Shown: positions 49,112 to 58,245, counted from the first letter of the stretch. The stretch: 59,067 nt of DNA from Candidatus Allofournierella merdavium (GCA_019118765.1 DWYI01000019.1:1-59067); one strand, 5' to 3'. Translations and numbers: made by a program. Notes: generated by a model not told the origin, from the sequence alone.

Positions 49112-49486
49112 TCAATCTTCTTTATGTGAGTTGTAAGCATTCCGTAGATGCTCGAAGGACTTTTGGCTGATGACATGCTCCATCCGGCAGGCGTCCCGCT
49201 CCGCCGACGCCGGATCAACGCCGGCCTCGGTGAGCAGATCCGTGAAAAAGCGGTGCTTCTCATAGGTCTGCCCGGCAATCTCTCGCCCTAAGTCGGTCAG
49301 ATGAAGAAAGAAGTCCTCATCCATCGTAAGAAATCCACCTTCTTTTAGAGTGGTCACGGCATGGCTCACACTGGGCTTTGACACCTCCAGGTGCCGGGCG
49401 ACATCCACGGAGCGCACCATGCCCTTTTGCCTTTGGAGAACAAGGATAGCCTCCAGGTAATCTTCTCCCGACGCTCGGAGTTTCAA
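49112..49486 (-). CDS. DtxR/MntR-family metal-dependent regulator
   Basis: A 124-residue protein with the N-terminal winged helix (SGEDYLEAILVLQRQKGMVRSVDVARHLEVSKPSVSHAV; core VARHLEVSKPSVSHAV) and the metal-binding/dimerisation helices (HRFFTDLLTEAGVDPASAERDACRMEH: Glu, Cys and His ligands in the ERDACRMEH segment). The SH3-like third domain of DtxR is absent, so it is MntR-sized. The TTG start at 49486 has GGGGGA upstream. Last gene of the leftward metal cassette, 15 nt after the TetR gene. It probably represses uptake genes when Fe or Mn is abundant. Confidence 0.88.
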   Translation of the reverse strand: MKLRASGEDYLEAILVLQRQKGMVRSVDVARHLEVSKPSVSHAVTTLKEGGFLTMDEDFFLHLTDLGREIAGQTYEKHRFFTDLLTEAGVDPASAERDACRMEHVISQKSFEHLRNAYNSHKED

Positions 49487-49501
49487 GGTTTTCCCCCAAT
49501 C

Positions 49502-50020
49502 TTAAAGAAGCATAAACTTATCCATTATCTGGATGCTTCTGTGCGCTGTTTCAAAATCGTAGTTGCAACGGATAATTTCTAAGAACCCAGCCAAATATGC
49601 TTTGGACAAGAAGAATGGCAGATGCGCTTGTCGAGATAGTTCCCCTCTACACTGTAATAATCGTTGATACAATGTTTCGGATAGCATTGTGCGAAATTCA
49701 GCATAGAAGGGGGCATCCTTACATCGAACAATCGTCCTGAACACATCCCAGTAGGTATAGGTAAAGGTCAAGCATGGTTCAGGAATAATAGCATTGACAT
49801 TTTCCTGGGGACATATCAGTTTTTCTAATAGTTCATTGGATGCTGGTTCAACAACAGCACGAAACAGTGCATCCTTGCTTGGAAAGCGATGATATAAAGC
49901 GCCGGTTGTCACTCCAGCCTGTCCGCAAATGTTCGCAAGGGAAGTGCCCTGATAGCCGTTTTGCAAAAAACCGTTTTTCGCATACCTCAAAATTCTTATA
50001 GTGGTATCTTTATCTACCAT
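49502..50020 (-). CDS. TetR-family transcriptional regulator
   Basis: A 172-residue protein. The N-terminal HTH is NGFLQNGYQGTSLANICGQAGVTTGALYHRFPSKDALF (core GVTTGALYHRFPSKDALF). The C-terminal ligand domain is family-specific and unplaced. ATG at 50020; AAAGGA upstream. It lies 20 nt after mntP and 15 nt before the DtxR gene, so it belongs to the cassette. Ligand unknown. Confidence 0.88.
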   Translation of the reverse strand: MVDKDTTIRILRYAKNGFLQNGYQGTSLANICGQAGVTTGALYHRFPSKDALFRAVVEPASNELLEKLICPQENVNAIIPEPCLTFTYTYWDVFRTIVRCKDAPFYAEFRTMLSETLYQRLLQCRGELSRQAHLPFFLSKAYLAGFLEIIRCNYDFETAHRSIQIMDKFMLL

Positions 50021-50040
50021 TTTTTCAATGGTCCTTTCTC

Positions 50041-50589
50041 TTATCCAGTAACGAGGATTTTCACCCCGATTGCGATAAGAATAAGTCCACCTATAATCCC
50101 TGCCTGCTTTTCCATGCGGTCGCCAAATATACTTCCGATTTTTACTCCCACACCGGAAAAAAGAAATGCTGTGCAGCCAATCAGCAAAACAGCCATCGCT
50201 ACATTTACTTTCAATGCCGCAAATGTGATACCTACCGCAAATGCGTCAATGCTTGTTGCTATGGCAGCGGGGATCATTACCTTTGCGGCAATCGATGCAG
50301 AGTTCGATGTGGACGTTTCTTTTATTGTTTCTCTCAGCATATTCAAACCTATCAGAGTCAATAGAATGAAAGACAGAATACGAGAGATAGGCGCGATGTA
50401 CTGAATTACGGTTTCCCCACATAAAAAGCCGAGAAGGGGCATAATTGACTGAAAGCCGCCAAAATACAGGCCGGTTACAATACACGCTTTTTTACATTGT
50501 CCTTGAATAGTTAATCCTTTGCCCACAGAAACGGCAAAAGCATCCATCGCAAGACCAACTGCAATTAAAAGCATTTCTACTCCGTTCAA
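50041..50589 (-). CDS. mntP: Manganese efflux pump MntP
   Basis: A 182-residue inner-membrane exporter with six helices in two repeats. Both signature motifs are present: GLAMDAFAVSVGKG near residue 12 and TSIDAFAVGITFA near 112, containing the Asp residues needed for Mn(II) export. It starts MNGVEMLLIAVG at 50589, 24 nt after the ABC gene. It is carried within a metal-uptake cassette, suggesting Mn export accompanies Fe import. Confidence 0.92.
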   Translation of the reverse strand: MNGVEMLLIAVGLAMDAFAVSVGKGLTIQGQCKKACIVTGLYFGGFQSIMPLLGFLCGETVIQYIAPISRILSFILLTLIGLNMLRETIKETSTSNSASIAAKVMIPAAIATSIDAFAVGITFAALKVNVAMAVLLIGCTAFLFSGVGVKIGSIFGDRMEKQAGIIGGLILIAIGVKILVTG

Positions 50590-50613
50590 CTATGCCCCTC
50601 CTTCAGCTCCGAT

Positions 50614-52350
50614 TTACACAGCCCAGCCAAGGCTCTCCTGCTGAATACGGAACAGCTTATGATACAGACCGTTCTTCTTCATCAGCTCATCGTGGGTTCC
50701 ATGCTCTACCAACCGTCCATTGTCAAGAACAAGGATCTGGTCCGCATCCACAACTGTACGGAGGCGGTGGGCGATCATAATAACCGTTTTACCTTCCACC
50801 AGTTTGGCAATCGCCTTTTGAACCAAGACTTCATTCTCCGGGTCAAGGGATGCTGTTGCCTCATCAAGCAGAATAATGGGCGCGTTTTTCAGCAAGGCGC
50901 GGGCGATGGAAATACGCTGGCGCTCACCGCCGGAAAGGGTGCTGCCGTTTTCGCCGAGAACCGTCTGATACCCGTCCGGCATCTCCCGGACAAATTCATC
51001 ACAATAGGCGGCTTTGGCAGCAGCAATTACCTGATCGTCTGTTGCGTTTGGATTGCCAAGACGGATATTGTTCATAACCGTATCATTGAACAGGGTCACA
51101 TCCTGGAACACGAAGGACATATAAGACATGAGGCTTTCCGGCTCCATACTCTTGATGTCTTTGCCGCCCACAGTAATCTTGCCCTTCTGAACATCCCAAA
51201 AGCGGGCTATCAGTTTGGAAATCGTGCTTTTACCGGAACCGGACGGCCCAACGAGGGCAGTCACGCTCCCTTGGGGGATTTTGCAGGAAACATCTTTGAT
51301 GACATCTTCCTGATTGTAGGCAAAAGTCACATGGGAAAGCTCAATATCACAGTTCGGGACCGTTTTCCCGTCACCGTCCATTGCAGGAGTGGTGAGCAGG
51401 GTACGCATACGACTTGTAACTACATTCAAATTCAGCAGCGAGGACAAATTCGCCAGTATTGCCAAAATAGGGCCATAAATCCGCGTGACCATCAGCAGGA
51501 ACATGAGCAAAGGCAACAGTTCAATTTGTCCACTGGTCAGGAGGATAGCACCGACAAAGATTGTAATGCCAATACCTGCCTGCAAAATCATGCTGGCGCT
51601 GGACATAAACACGCCAACAGCCATTTCTACCTTGATGGCGATCTTTTTCATGGCAAGCAGAGCTTTATCCAACGCACTGAAATGAGAGCCGGACAGCCCG
51701 CAGGACTTGATGATCTTCATGCCTTCCAGGTATTCCTGTACCTGGTCAGAGGCAGCCAGTTTTGCGTCAACCTGCTTTTCAAAGAGTTTCTTTTGATGGT
51801 TCCGGCTGAGCCAGATAATGAGGAAGGCAATCGGAACCGTGATGAATACGCACAGAGCAAGCCGCCAGTCAAAGAAGGCCAGCAGGATGCAGGTCAGGGT
51901 CACCGTGATGCCGTTTGCAATCAGCGGAGGAATCGTGCTGCTGAGCAGGGACTCCATGCTGCTGCAATCTGCCATCATATTCGTGGTCAGTTCGGAAAGG
52001 TCCTTGGTGTTAAAGAAATTCATAGGGAGTTTCCGAAGATGCTCCGCAATCCGCAGCCGGGTCGTGTTTGACTCCTTATACGAGGCAATATAGGTTTTGC
52101 GGTAATCGTTTTTGGCGGCCAGAAATACCAGAATGGCCGAAACAATACCCGCGCCCCACAGCATCCAGATATGGTTCCACTGAATGGAGCCGCCACTGAC
52201 AAAGGGCGTCAGAATTTCACTGAAAATCATAACAGTTACACAGAACGGCAGAAGCATAGCCAGGTTCGTCAATGTGCAGGCGAAGATTGCTTTTTTCAGA
52301 TCTGCGTAACCCTTGTCTGACAAAAAGAGAGCTTTTTGTAATCTGCTCAT
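50614..52350 (-). CDS. ABC half-transporter (fused permease-ATPase), second of a pair
   Basis: A 578-residue exporter-fold protein. Six helices (about 20-310) precede the ATPase with Walker A GPSGSGKST, Q-loop FVFQDVTLFNDTV, signature LSGGERQR, Walker B ILLDEA and H-loop AHR. With its partner (2 nt away) it forms a heterodimer like YbtPQ/IrtAB-type siderophore importers or other ABC pairs. ATG at 52350 with a GGCGGTG RBS. Substrate is inferred from context. Confidence 0.88.
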   Translation of the reverse strand: MSRLQKALFLSDKGYADLKKAIFACTLTNLAMLLPFCVTVMIFSEILTPFVSGGSIQWNHIWMLWGAGIVSAILVFLAAKNDYRKTYIASYKESNTTRLRIAEHLRKLPMNFFNTKDLSELTTNMMADCSSMESLLSSTIPPLIANGITVTLTCILLAFFDWRLALCVFITVPIAFLIIWLSRNHQKKLFEKQVDAKLAASDQVQEYLEGMKIIKSCGLSGSHFSALDKALLAMKKIAIKVEMAVGVFMSSASMILQAGIGITIFVGAILLTSGQIELLPLLMFLLMVTRIYGPILAILANLSSLLNLNVVTSRMRTLLTTPAMDGDGKTVPNCDIELSHVTFAYNQEDVIKDVSCKIPQGSVTALVGPSGSGKSTISKLIARFWDVQKGKITVGGKDIKSMEPESLMSYMSFVFQDVTLFNDTVMNNIRLGNPNATDDQVIAAAKAAYCDEFVREMPDGYQTVLGENGSTLSGGERQRISIARALLKNAPIILLDEATASLDPENEVLVQKAIAKLVEGKTVIMIAHRLRTVVDADQILVLDNGRLVEHGTHDELMKKNGLYHKLFRIQQESLGWAV

Positions 52351-52352
52351 AG

Positions 52353-54167
52353 TTACACCGCCTTTCCGCTGATTTTCCAGCCAATCGCTTCTGTATAGTG
52401 GTTCCACATTTGTGCATAACGTCCGCCCGCGGCCACCAGCTCGTCATGTTTTCCTTCTTCGACCAGGTGACCTTTCTCCATGACGATGATCTTATCTGCA
52501 TTGCGGATCGTGGAGAGGCGGTGTGCGATGATGATAACTGTCTTACCCTGCATCAGCTTTTCAAATGCTTTCTGGATCAGGTATTCATTCTCCGGGTCGC
52601 TGAACGCCGTTGCCTCATCCAGTACGATGATAGGCGAGTCTTTGATTATGGCCCGCGCAATGGCAATCCGCTGGCGCTCGCCGCCAGAGAGATGGATGCC
52701 TTTGGAGCCGACCACCGTGTGATACCCGTTGGGCAGTTTGGAGATGAACTCGTGGCATTGCGCCGCTTTCGCCGCCGCAATCACTTGTTCCTCACTGGCC
52801 GAAGGGTTGCCCATACGGATATTATCCAAGATGCTCTGCTTGAACAGGAAAATGTCCTGGAACACAAAGCTGACATGGCGCATCAGGTCATCCTCCGCCA
52901 TATCACGCACATCTACACCGCCGATGGTAATGCTGCCGGAAGATACATCCCAAAACCGGGAAATCAGATTGGCAATCGTACTCTTGCCACCACCGGACGG
53001 GCCAACAATAGCCGTGATTTGTCCCTGCTCCGCAACAAAGGAAACATCCTCCAGCGCCTTTTCGTGTGTATCTCCCGTGTAGGAAAAGCTGACATTCTTG
53101 AAAGCAACATCATCATTGGTGGGCTTCTTGGGATGGCTCGTTTCTGGCATTTCAGGAATATTTAGAATTTCATCCATACGCGCCACATTCCCATCGATCT
53201 GCATGAACGACTCGGAGATATACATGATCTTGTTCAACACGCCGGAAATTGCGGGTACAAAGAGCAGATAGAAAATGAAGGTCATGGCAAACCCAGCAAA
53301 ATCATCCGACCTGGAGCCGATTAAAATTCCGACAGGTACAAGGATCAGATAAACATTATTGATGATTGTGGTAAAGGCGGGCATACAGTTCTGCCAGCCC
53401 AGGGAAAATTTCAGGACCCACTCTGTATATCCGGTAATCGCTTCTTTGAGCTTTTTGAAAGAGGATGCCGTCTGGTTGAATGCCTTCACAACCGACATTC
53501 CACGAACATACTCCACAGAAGCGTTGTTCATTTCCTCCAGGGCTTTTTGATACTTGCCCATGTTCTCTTTCATCTCGCCGCTGCCAAAGCCAATAAACTC
53601 CGCAACAAACGCCAGAACGATACCGACCAGAGAGGCAAGCCCGAACCGCCAGTCAACGGCCAGTAAAATGATGACCATGACGATGGGGGCTGTAACAGAC
53701 GCCACAAAATCCGGGAACTGATGGGCAATGAACCCTTCCACGCTCTCGATATTCTCATCCATGATTTTACGCAGACGCCCACTGCCGATGGTCAAATGAT
53801 AGCCCAACGGAATTTTGGTGATATGGTCAGCGAACAAGACCTTCAGCTCGTACAGTGTGCCGAACGCCGCCATGTGGGAACTGAAAATAGCCAGAAAATA
53901 CAACAGGATATTCGCCACAATCCCGGCGAGTGCCAGCCAGCCATAATTCATGACCATTCCCATATCTAACTGGTCAAGATTCGGAAAAACACCGATAATT
54001 GAGCGGATCATAAAATAGACCGCTATGTACGGGATGAACGAAGCAATGGCCGCCAGTGACGAAAGAACCGCAGCTAAGAATACAAGGCCCTTTCTGTCAG
54101 AAGCCAATTCCATGCATCGTGCCAAACCCGTCTTTGGTTTTGCCTGTTTCGACTTTGCGTTTGACAT
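52353..54167 (-). CDS. ABC half-transporter (fused permease-ATPase), first of a pair
   Basis: A 604-residue protein of the same architecture: six helices (about 25-330), Walker A GPSGGGKST, FVFQDIFLFKQS, LSGGERQR, IVLDEA and AHRLSTI. GGAGGG precedes the ATG at 54167. A 14-bp inverted repeat lies 26 nt upstream. The next gene starts 2 nt on. Paired with the ECF system, it resembles transporters of metallophore loci. Confidence 0.9.
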   Translation of the reverse strand: MSNAKSKQAKPKTGLARCMELASDRKGLVFLAAVLSSLAAIASFIPYIAVYFMIRSIIGVFPNLDQLDMGMVMNYGWLALAGIVANILLYFLAIFSSHMAAFGTLYELKVLFADHITKIPLGYHLTIGSGRLRKIMDENIESVEGFIAHQFPDFVASVTAPIVMVIILLAVDWRFGLASLVGIVLAFVAEFIGFGSGEMKENMGKYQKALEEMNNASVEYVRGMSVVKAFNQTASSFKKLKEAITGYTEWVLKFSLGWQNCMPAFTTIINNVYLILVPVGILIGSRSDDFAGFAMTFIFYLLFVPAISGVLNKIMYISESFMQIDGNVARMDEILNIPEMPETSHPKKPTNDDVAFKNVSFSYTGDTHEKALEDVSFVAEQGQITAIVGPSGGGKSTIANLISRFWDVSSGSITIGGVDVRDMAEDDLMRHVSFVFQDIFLFKQSILDNIRMGNPSASEEQVIAAAKAAQCHEFISKLPNGYHTVVGSKGIHLSGGERQRIAIARAIIKDSPIIVLDEATAFSDPENEYLIQKAFEKLMQGKTVIIIAHRLSTIRNADKIIVMEKGHLVEEGKHDELVAAGGRYAQMWNHYTEAIGWKISGKAV

Positions 54168-54192
54168 AGCATGAACCCTCCTTAAAAGTGAA

Positions 54193-54226
54193 AATGGCGA
54201 GGTTAGAAATTGCTAACCTCGCCATT
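54193..54226 (-). promoter_or_regulatory. Inverted repeat TTAG-N6-CTAA upstream of the ABC pair
   Basis: Perfect 14-bp arms AATGGCGAGGTTAG (54193-54206) and complement (54213-54226) around AAATTG. It lies in the 159-nt gap before the ABC pair, just upstream of the RBS. It could be an operator of the AraC or DtxR regulator or an attenuator. Confidence 0.6.
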
Positions 54227-54326
54227 CATTTTATCAACCTTTGAAATTGCCTGCTACTCCATACCTCTGTTCCGGCACCAAAAATAGCCCAAAGATACCA
54301 GGGAGTTAGCCGCAACTATATCGTGC

Positions 54327-54944
54327 TTAGACAATGCCCGCCTTCTGGAAGTGCTTTTTGAACACGCCTTTTGCAATCAAAGCGCCGACAATGCCTGCAA
54401 CGAAGGTCACAACAGCAATGATGACTACCATTGGTCCATTCATAAAGCTATGTAGCTCCGTCAGATACTCGGCACTCACGCCGTTAGAGGTGGACATATC
54501 ATCCACATAGCCGGTCATGATGACCATAGGAAGATAGGTGCCCAGTGCAAAGAACATCATATAGACGGAATAGCCAATGGTATTCAGCCAGAAGCTCTTG
54601 TAGTGGCCGGCGCGGGCCAGCAGCTCCGCAATTACGGCACCGGCAATAAAGCCAACGGCAACCGCCCATCCTGCGCCAATTAGAAACTCGATCAGGCCGA
54701 TCACCACACCGCTCAAGAGAACGCTCCCAGCCTTTGGCACTTTAGCGCGCATCAGCATATAGATAATGCCTCCGGGAATTGCAGCAATGGCGCTCCCAAA
54801 GGCGAAAGTCACCACGGTAGCTGCGGAGGCAAAGATGCACACCATTACCACAGCAAAGAATAACACCGTAAAAATGCCCAGCGTGATAAAATCCTTTGCT
54901 TTCATTTTGTCGGATGCCCCGACAGGTTTTGCTTGTTCACTCAT
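54327..54944 (-). CDS. ECF transporter S component, MptD/Trep_Strep family
   Basis: A 205-residue substrate-binding membrane subunit with five to six helices (first about 20-45, then IPGGIIYMLMRAKVPKAGSVLLSG). It matches the putative ECF S-component family PF09605 (Trep_Strep/MptD). It works with the T and A subunits of the next two genes upstream. Substrates of this family are not settled; metal chelates are suspected from gene neighbourhoods. ATG at 54944 with AAAGGGG. Confidence 0.85.
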   Translation of the reverse strand: MSEQAKPVGASDKMKAKDFITLGIFTVLFFAVVMVCIFASAATVVTFAFGSAIAAIPGGIIYMLMRAKVPKAGSVLLSGVVIGLIEFLIGAGWAVAVGFIAGAVIAELLARAGHYKSFWLNTIGYSVYMMFFALGTYLPMVIMTGYVDDMSTSNGVSAEYLTELHSFMNGPMVVIIAVVTFVAGIVGALIAKGVFKKHFQKAGIV

Positions 54945-54976
54945 ACAGATAGCCCCTTTCTATTATTTGTATATAA

Positions 54977-56389
54977 CTAAGATGAAGTCCTTTCAGCCAC
55001 GCGAATGACACGGGAACAAATCTTCATCAGTAGTTCATTGTCATGGGAAATCACCAGGATGGCTTTCCCTCTTTTGGACAGCGCACTTAAAATTCCTGCA
55101 ACGCTCTCCATGTTTTTGTAGTCCAAGCCGCTTGTGGGCTCATCAAAAATAAGCACCTCTGCATCCCGGAGTGCCGCAACGCCAATAGCGGTGCGCTGCT
55201 TCTGACCGCCAGAGAGGGACATTGGATGCCGCTCTTTATGAATTGTCAAATTCAGCTCGTCCAGAATATCATCTATTCGTTTTTCATCTTTATCCTTTTG
55301 GTCGGACAATGCCAGCAGTAGTTCCTGGTAAACGCTATCAGTAAACAGTTGATAGTCCGGGTCCTGCATGACAAGATACGCTTTCTTAATCCGCCGTTTA
55401 CTTGGAACCGTACTGTTTTTGTATAGAACTTCTCCATGCAGTTCCTTTTGCAAACCACATAGGGTTCTGGCCAAAGTTGATTTGCCACAACCATTTTTCC
55501 CTACCACGCCGACAATTTCTCCGGGGTAGACACAAAAGTTCAGGTGCTGCGCCACGGGTTCTCCCTTTTCATATCCAATCGCGAGATCTCTGACTTCGAC
55601 AGCCGGGGTATCGTTTCGAGAGGGTGTTGTTTCGGGAAGCTCTAACCTTGTAGGCGTATAGCTTCTAAGCCCCAGCGCCTTGATTTGCTCGGTATTGAGT
55701 AAAGCAAAATCACTGGCGGACCAAGATTGTTTCAGCTTACCATGCTCCATAAGGACAATGCGGTCGGCAATCCCATTCAAGAAGTAAAGGCGGTGTTCGG
55801 ATACAATAATCGTTTTTCCCTGCGCCTTAATCAGCAAAAGTAGCCGCCGTAGTTCTTGAATGGCCTCCGGGTCCAGGTTTGAGGAAGGCTCGTCCAGAAC
55901 AAAAATATCAGGGTTTAATGCGTAAACACTGGCAAAGGCTATGGTCTGCTTTTGTCCGCCGGACAAGTCAAACAGGTTGCGATCCTTTAACTTTTCAATA
56001 TGCAATTCCCGGATAGTCTGTTGGTAACGGTCAAGCATCACTTGATAGGGCATTCCCTTATTTTCCATACCAAACACAATCTCGCTGTCCGTATCCAGAC
56101 TAAAAAACTGACTGCGTGGATTTTGGAAAACTGAGCCTATCTTGTCCGACAAATCGTGCGGTTGGATCGTGCGGGTATCAACTCCGTCAATGAGAACCAT
56201 CCCGGACATTTCCCCTTCGTAAAAGTGGGGAATAAGTGTATTTATCAACCTGGTCACACAAGTCTTTCCGCATCCAGATTCGCCAGTAAGAACAACACAC
56301 TCCCCTTTTTCAATCTGCAAATTAAAATCTTGCAGATTCTCCCGTTCAGCACCGGAATATTGAAAAGATACATGGTCAATATCAATCAT
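54977..56389 (-). CDS. ECF transporter ATPase, two fused ABC domains
   Basis: A 470-residue protein holding both ECF ATPases in one chain. Domain 1 (about 1-235) has GESGCGKT, LSGGQKQ, LDEPSSNLDP. Domain 2 (about 275-470) has GKNGCGKST, LSGGQKQR and FDEPTSGLDYKNM. Three consecutive ATGs (56395, 56392, 56389) overlap the T gene stop. The last has GGGAGG at 8-nt spacing and is preferred. It powers the S and T components. Confidence 0.9.
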   Translation of the reverse strand: MIDIDHVSFQYSGAERENLQDFNLQIEKGECVVLTGESGCGKTCVTRLINTLIPHFYEGEMSGMVLIDGVDTRTIQPHDLSDKIGSVFQNPRSQFFSLDTDSEIVFGMENKGMPYQVMLDRYQQTIRELHIEKLKDRNLFDLSGGQKQTIAFASVYALNPDIFVLDEPSSNLDPEAIQELRRLLLLIKAQGKTIIVSEHRLYFLNGIADRIVLMEHGKLKQSWSASDFALLNTEQIKALGLRSYTPTRLELPETTPSRNDTPAVEVRDLAIGYEKGEPVAQHLNFCVYPGEIVGVVGKNGCGKSTLARTLCGLQKELHGEVLYKNSTVPSKRRIKKAYLVMQDPDYQLFTDSVYQELLLALSDQKDKDEKRIDDILDELNLTIHKERHPMSLSGGQKQRTAIGVAALRDAEVLIFDEPTSGLDYKNMESVAGILSALSKRGKAILVISHDNELLMKICSRVIRVAERTSS

Positions 56390-56391
56390 CA

Positions 56392-57105
56392 TCATATCCT
56401 CCCATATATCTGATATTTGCAGAAAAACAGCACCACAAAGGCAACGAGAAAGAAGAACAGTACCATCCAATCTTTAGCATGAACTTTTAGCTGAATGAAC
56501 GAAGTCCGTTGCGCCGGATTATCAATGCCTCTCGTCACCGCAGAAGCAGATAATTCTTCTGCAATCGAAGCAGAGCGCATCACGATGGGGATAGCGATTG
56601 CCTCCAGAATGAGCATGGGGCGCGTGAATACATTTTTCCACGAAAGGGCGATGCCTCTTAACTTCATCGCGTCATAAATATTGTGGATCTCCTCACTGAA
56701 AGTAGGAAAAAAGCGCAATACCATAGCGAATGTAATGGTAATGCTCCGAGGAATTTTTAGCGAGTACATGGCCGCAATCAATTCGCTGACTTTCGTTGTA
56801 GCGATAAAAGTTGAAGCAAAGAGTACCACGGGTATCATCACCCGGATGAACAATGTGAAGATCGACAAAATAGTTTCGATGGCCTGGGGAAGGAAGGCGC
56901 AAAGCTGCTGTATTGCCGCAATCACCACATAAAAGATGATGTATTTCAATACAATCTTTTTCTGCCCCATCAGGCACGAAAGAATACAGATAAAGGAAAA
57001 ACACACGCTGCCAAGGACAAAATCTTTCAAGCCAAATACCATGAAGTTAATAAGTAAAAATAAAAGCAACTTGATTCGAGTATCTATGGTCAGCAGGGAT
57101 ACCAC
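56392..57105 (-). CDS. ECF transporter transmembrane (T) component
   Basis: About 237 residues, with helices around 8-30, 40-60, 70-95, 95-115 and 205-225. It carries the two Ala-Arg-Gly-type coupling segments seen in EcfT/CbiQ (DAMKLRGIALSW and SAVTRGIDNP). It joins the A subunits to the S component. The start is uncertain: GTG at 57105 abuts the Shine-Dalgarno (57105-57110), whereas CTG at 57096 has the ideal 8-nt spacing. Stop overlaps the ATPase start. Confidence 0.85.
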   Translation of the reverse strand: MVSLLTIDTRIKLLLFLLINFMVFGLKDFVLGSVCFSFICILSCLMGQKKIVLKYIIFYVVIAAIQQLCAFLPQAIETILSIFTLFIRVMIPVVLFASTFIATTKVSELIAAMYSLKIPRSITITFAMVLRFFPTFSEEIHNIYDAMKLRGIALSWKNVFTRPMLILEAIAIPIVMRSASIAEELSASAVTRGIDNPAQRTSFIQLKVHAKDWMVLFFFLVAFVVLFFCKYQIYGRI

Positions 57106-57118
57106 CTCCTAAATAAAA

Positions 57119-57151
57119 GCCGATGCGTTAGCATAAACTAACCGCACCGGC
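57119..57151 (-). promoter_or_regulatory. Inverted repeat TTAG-N6-CTAA upstream of the ECF T gene
   Basis: Arms GCCGATGCGTTAG (57119-57131) and CTAACCGCACCGGC (57138-57151), one bulge and one mismatch, around CATAAA. On the minus strand TTTTATTT follows, immediately before the RBS, so it could act as terminator or attenuator as well as an operator. Confidence 0.6.
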
Positions 57152-57227
57152 TCATTATATCTTTTTGCGTAAATTTTTTCTGCTCCATTCCTCTGGAAAG
57201 ACCTGAAAAACAGCCCGTTCTTTCTAT

Positions 57228-58175
57228 CTATTTTTTCCGGTAGTCTTTTGGGAGCATCCCATACACAGATTGAAACGCTTTAGCAAATTTGCTGGCATTG
57301 CTGTATCCAAGTTCTAAAGCTATATCCCCGATTTTCATTTTATTTTCCGAAAGCCACTGGGCTGCTAAATTCATTTTGTATTTTTTGAGATAAGCATACG
57401 GTGTGTCCCCATAGATATGGGAAAACACCAGATGAAAAACGGAGAGGTTCAAGTGTGCCTCTTTTGCCAACTGGTCCAGTGAAACTTTCTCATCCAAGTG
57501 AGAAATAAGGTATTCCCGAATAGCTTTTGTAGTCTGTATCTGCTTCTTATCAAAATATTTTAGATCGCACCCGTTGACTTGTGTCAGCTGATCCATGTGA
57601 TACAGAAGCTCGATGGCCTTAATTTTGAAATAGCCGATAGGCTCCATTTCTGCCGCAGTATACAATTCTGAAAAAAGATGCTTTAATTGTGGCGGGGTCT
57701 CACTGACATACCATCTTGTTTCTATTCCCAGTGTAGTTCCGATCTTATCAAGGTCAATGGGAATTGTCTGCATCATCCGACGCGTTCCGACCGAAAGTGC
57801 CTGCCGGTCTATGACAAGACTGACGCCATAATATTTTCCCAGCGGAAAAGAAAAAGAAACCGGCAAATGCTCTGTTGCTGCAACACTAAAATAGCCCTCT
57901 GGCAAATACGACACAGTATGATTGGCAAATTCGCATTCATAGCGTCCGGTTTGACAATGCGTAATCTGAATAATATCTGGATTAAACTTCTGAGCCTTCA
58001 TTGCTCCATCCGTTTCAAAGTCGAGAAAGCAAAGCTGTATACCCTCAAACAGGTTATAGTTTTTCACAATACCACGGCCATTGCAACCATAATCAACGAC
58101 CACACAATCGTCACTCTGCGACAACACTTTGGCCTGCATACCGTACCAGTCTTGATTAAAGTTGGGTTTGTCCAC
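57228..58175 (-). CDS. AraC-family transcriptional regulator
   Basis: About 315 residues. An N-terminal ligand or cofactor domain (about 1-200) precedes a C-terminal double HTH (about 215-315): VSLDQLAKEAHLNLSVFHLVFSHIYGDTPYAYLKK (core LAKEAHLNLSVFHLVFSHI) and IGDIALELGYSNASKFAKAF. YbtA-type AraC proteins activate siderophore loci in response to the ferric siderophore. The GTG at 58175 has GGAGG 7 nt upstream; the ATG at 58181 is one nt from it and unlikely. First gene of the leftward cassette. Confidence 0.85.
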   Translation of the reverse strand: MDKPNFNQDWYGMQAKVLSQSDDCVVVDYGCNGRGIVKNYNLFEGIQLCFLDFETDGAMKAQKFNPDIIQITHCQTGRYECEFANHTVSYLPEGYFSVAATEHLPVSFSFPLGKYYGVSLVIDRQALSVGTRRMMQTIPIDLDKIGTTLGIETRWYVSETPPQLKHLFSELYTAAEMEPIGYFKIKAIELLYHMDQLTQVNGCDLKYFDKKQIQTTKAIREYLISHLDEKVSLDQLAKEAHLNLSVFHLVFSHIYGDTPYAYLKKYKMNLAAQWLSENKMKIGDIALELGYSNASKFAKAFQSVYGMLPKDYRKK

Positions 58176-58193
58176 GCACATCCCTCCAATCGG

Positions 58194-58207
58194 TTAGTTT
58201 TGGCTTA
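58194..58207 (-). promoter_or_regulatory. TTAG-N6-CTTA site in the AraC leader
   Basis: TTAG (58194-58197), TTTTGG, CTTA (58204-58207), matching the other two sites in spacing with one mismatch. It lies just downstream of the predicted transcription start. Confidence 0.4.
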
Positions 58208-58216
58208 CTCACCATT

Positions 58217-58245
58217 ATGATAACACAAGCATGAGCATAATTCAA
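58217..58245 (-). promoter_or_regulatory. Promoter of the AraC gene
   Basis: Minus-strand TTGAAT (58240-58245), 17 bp, TATCAT (58217-58222). Confidence 0.7.
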
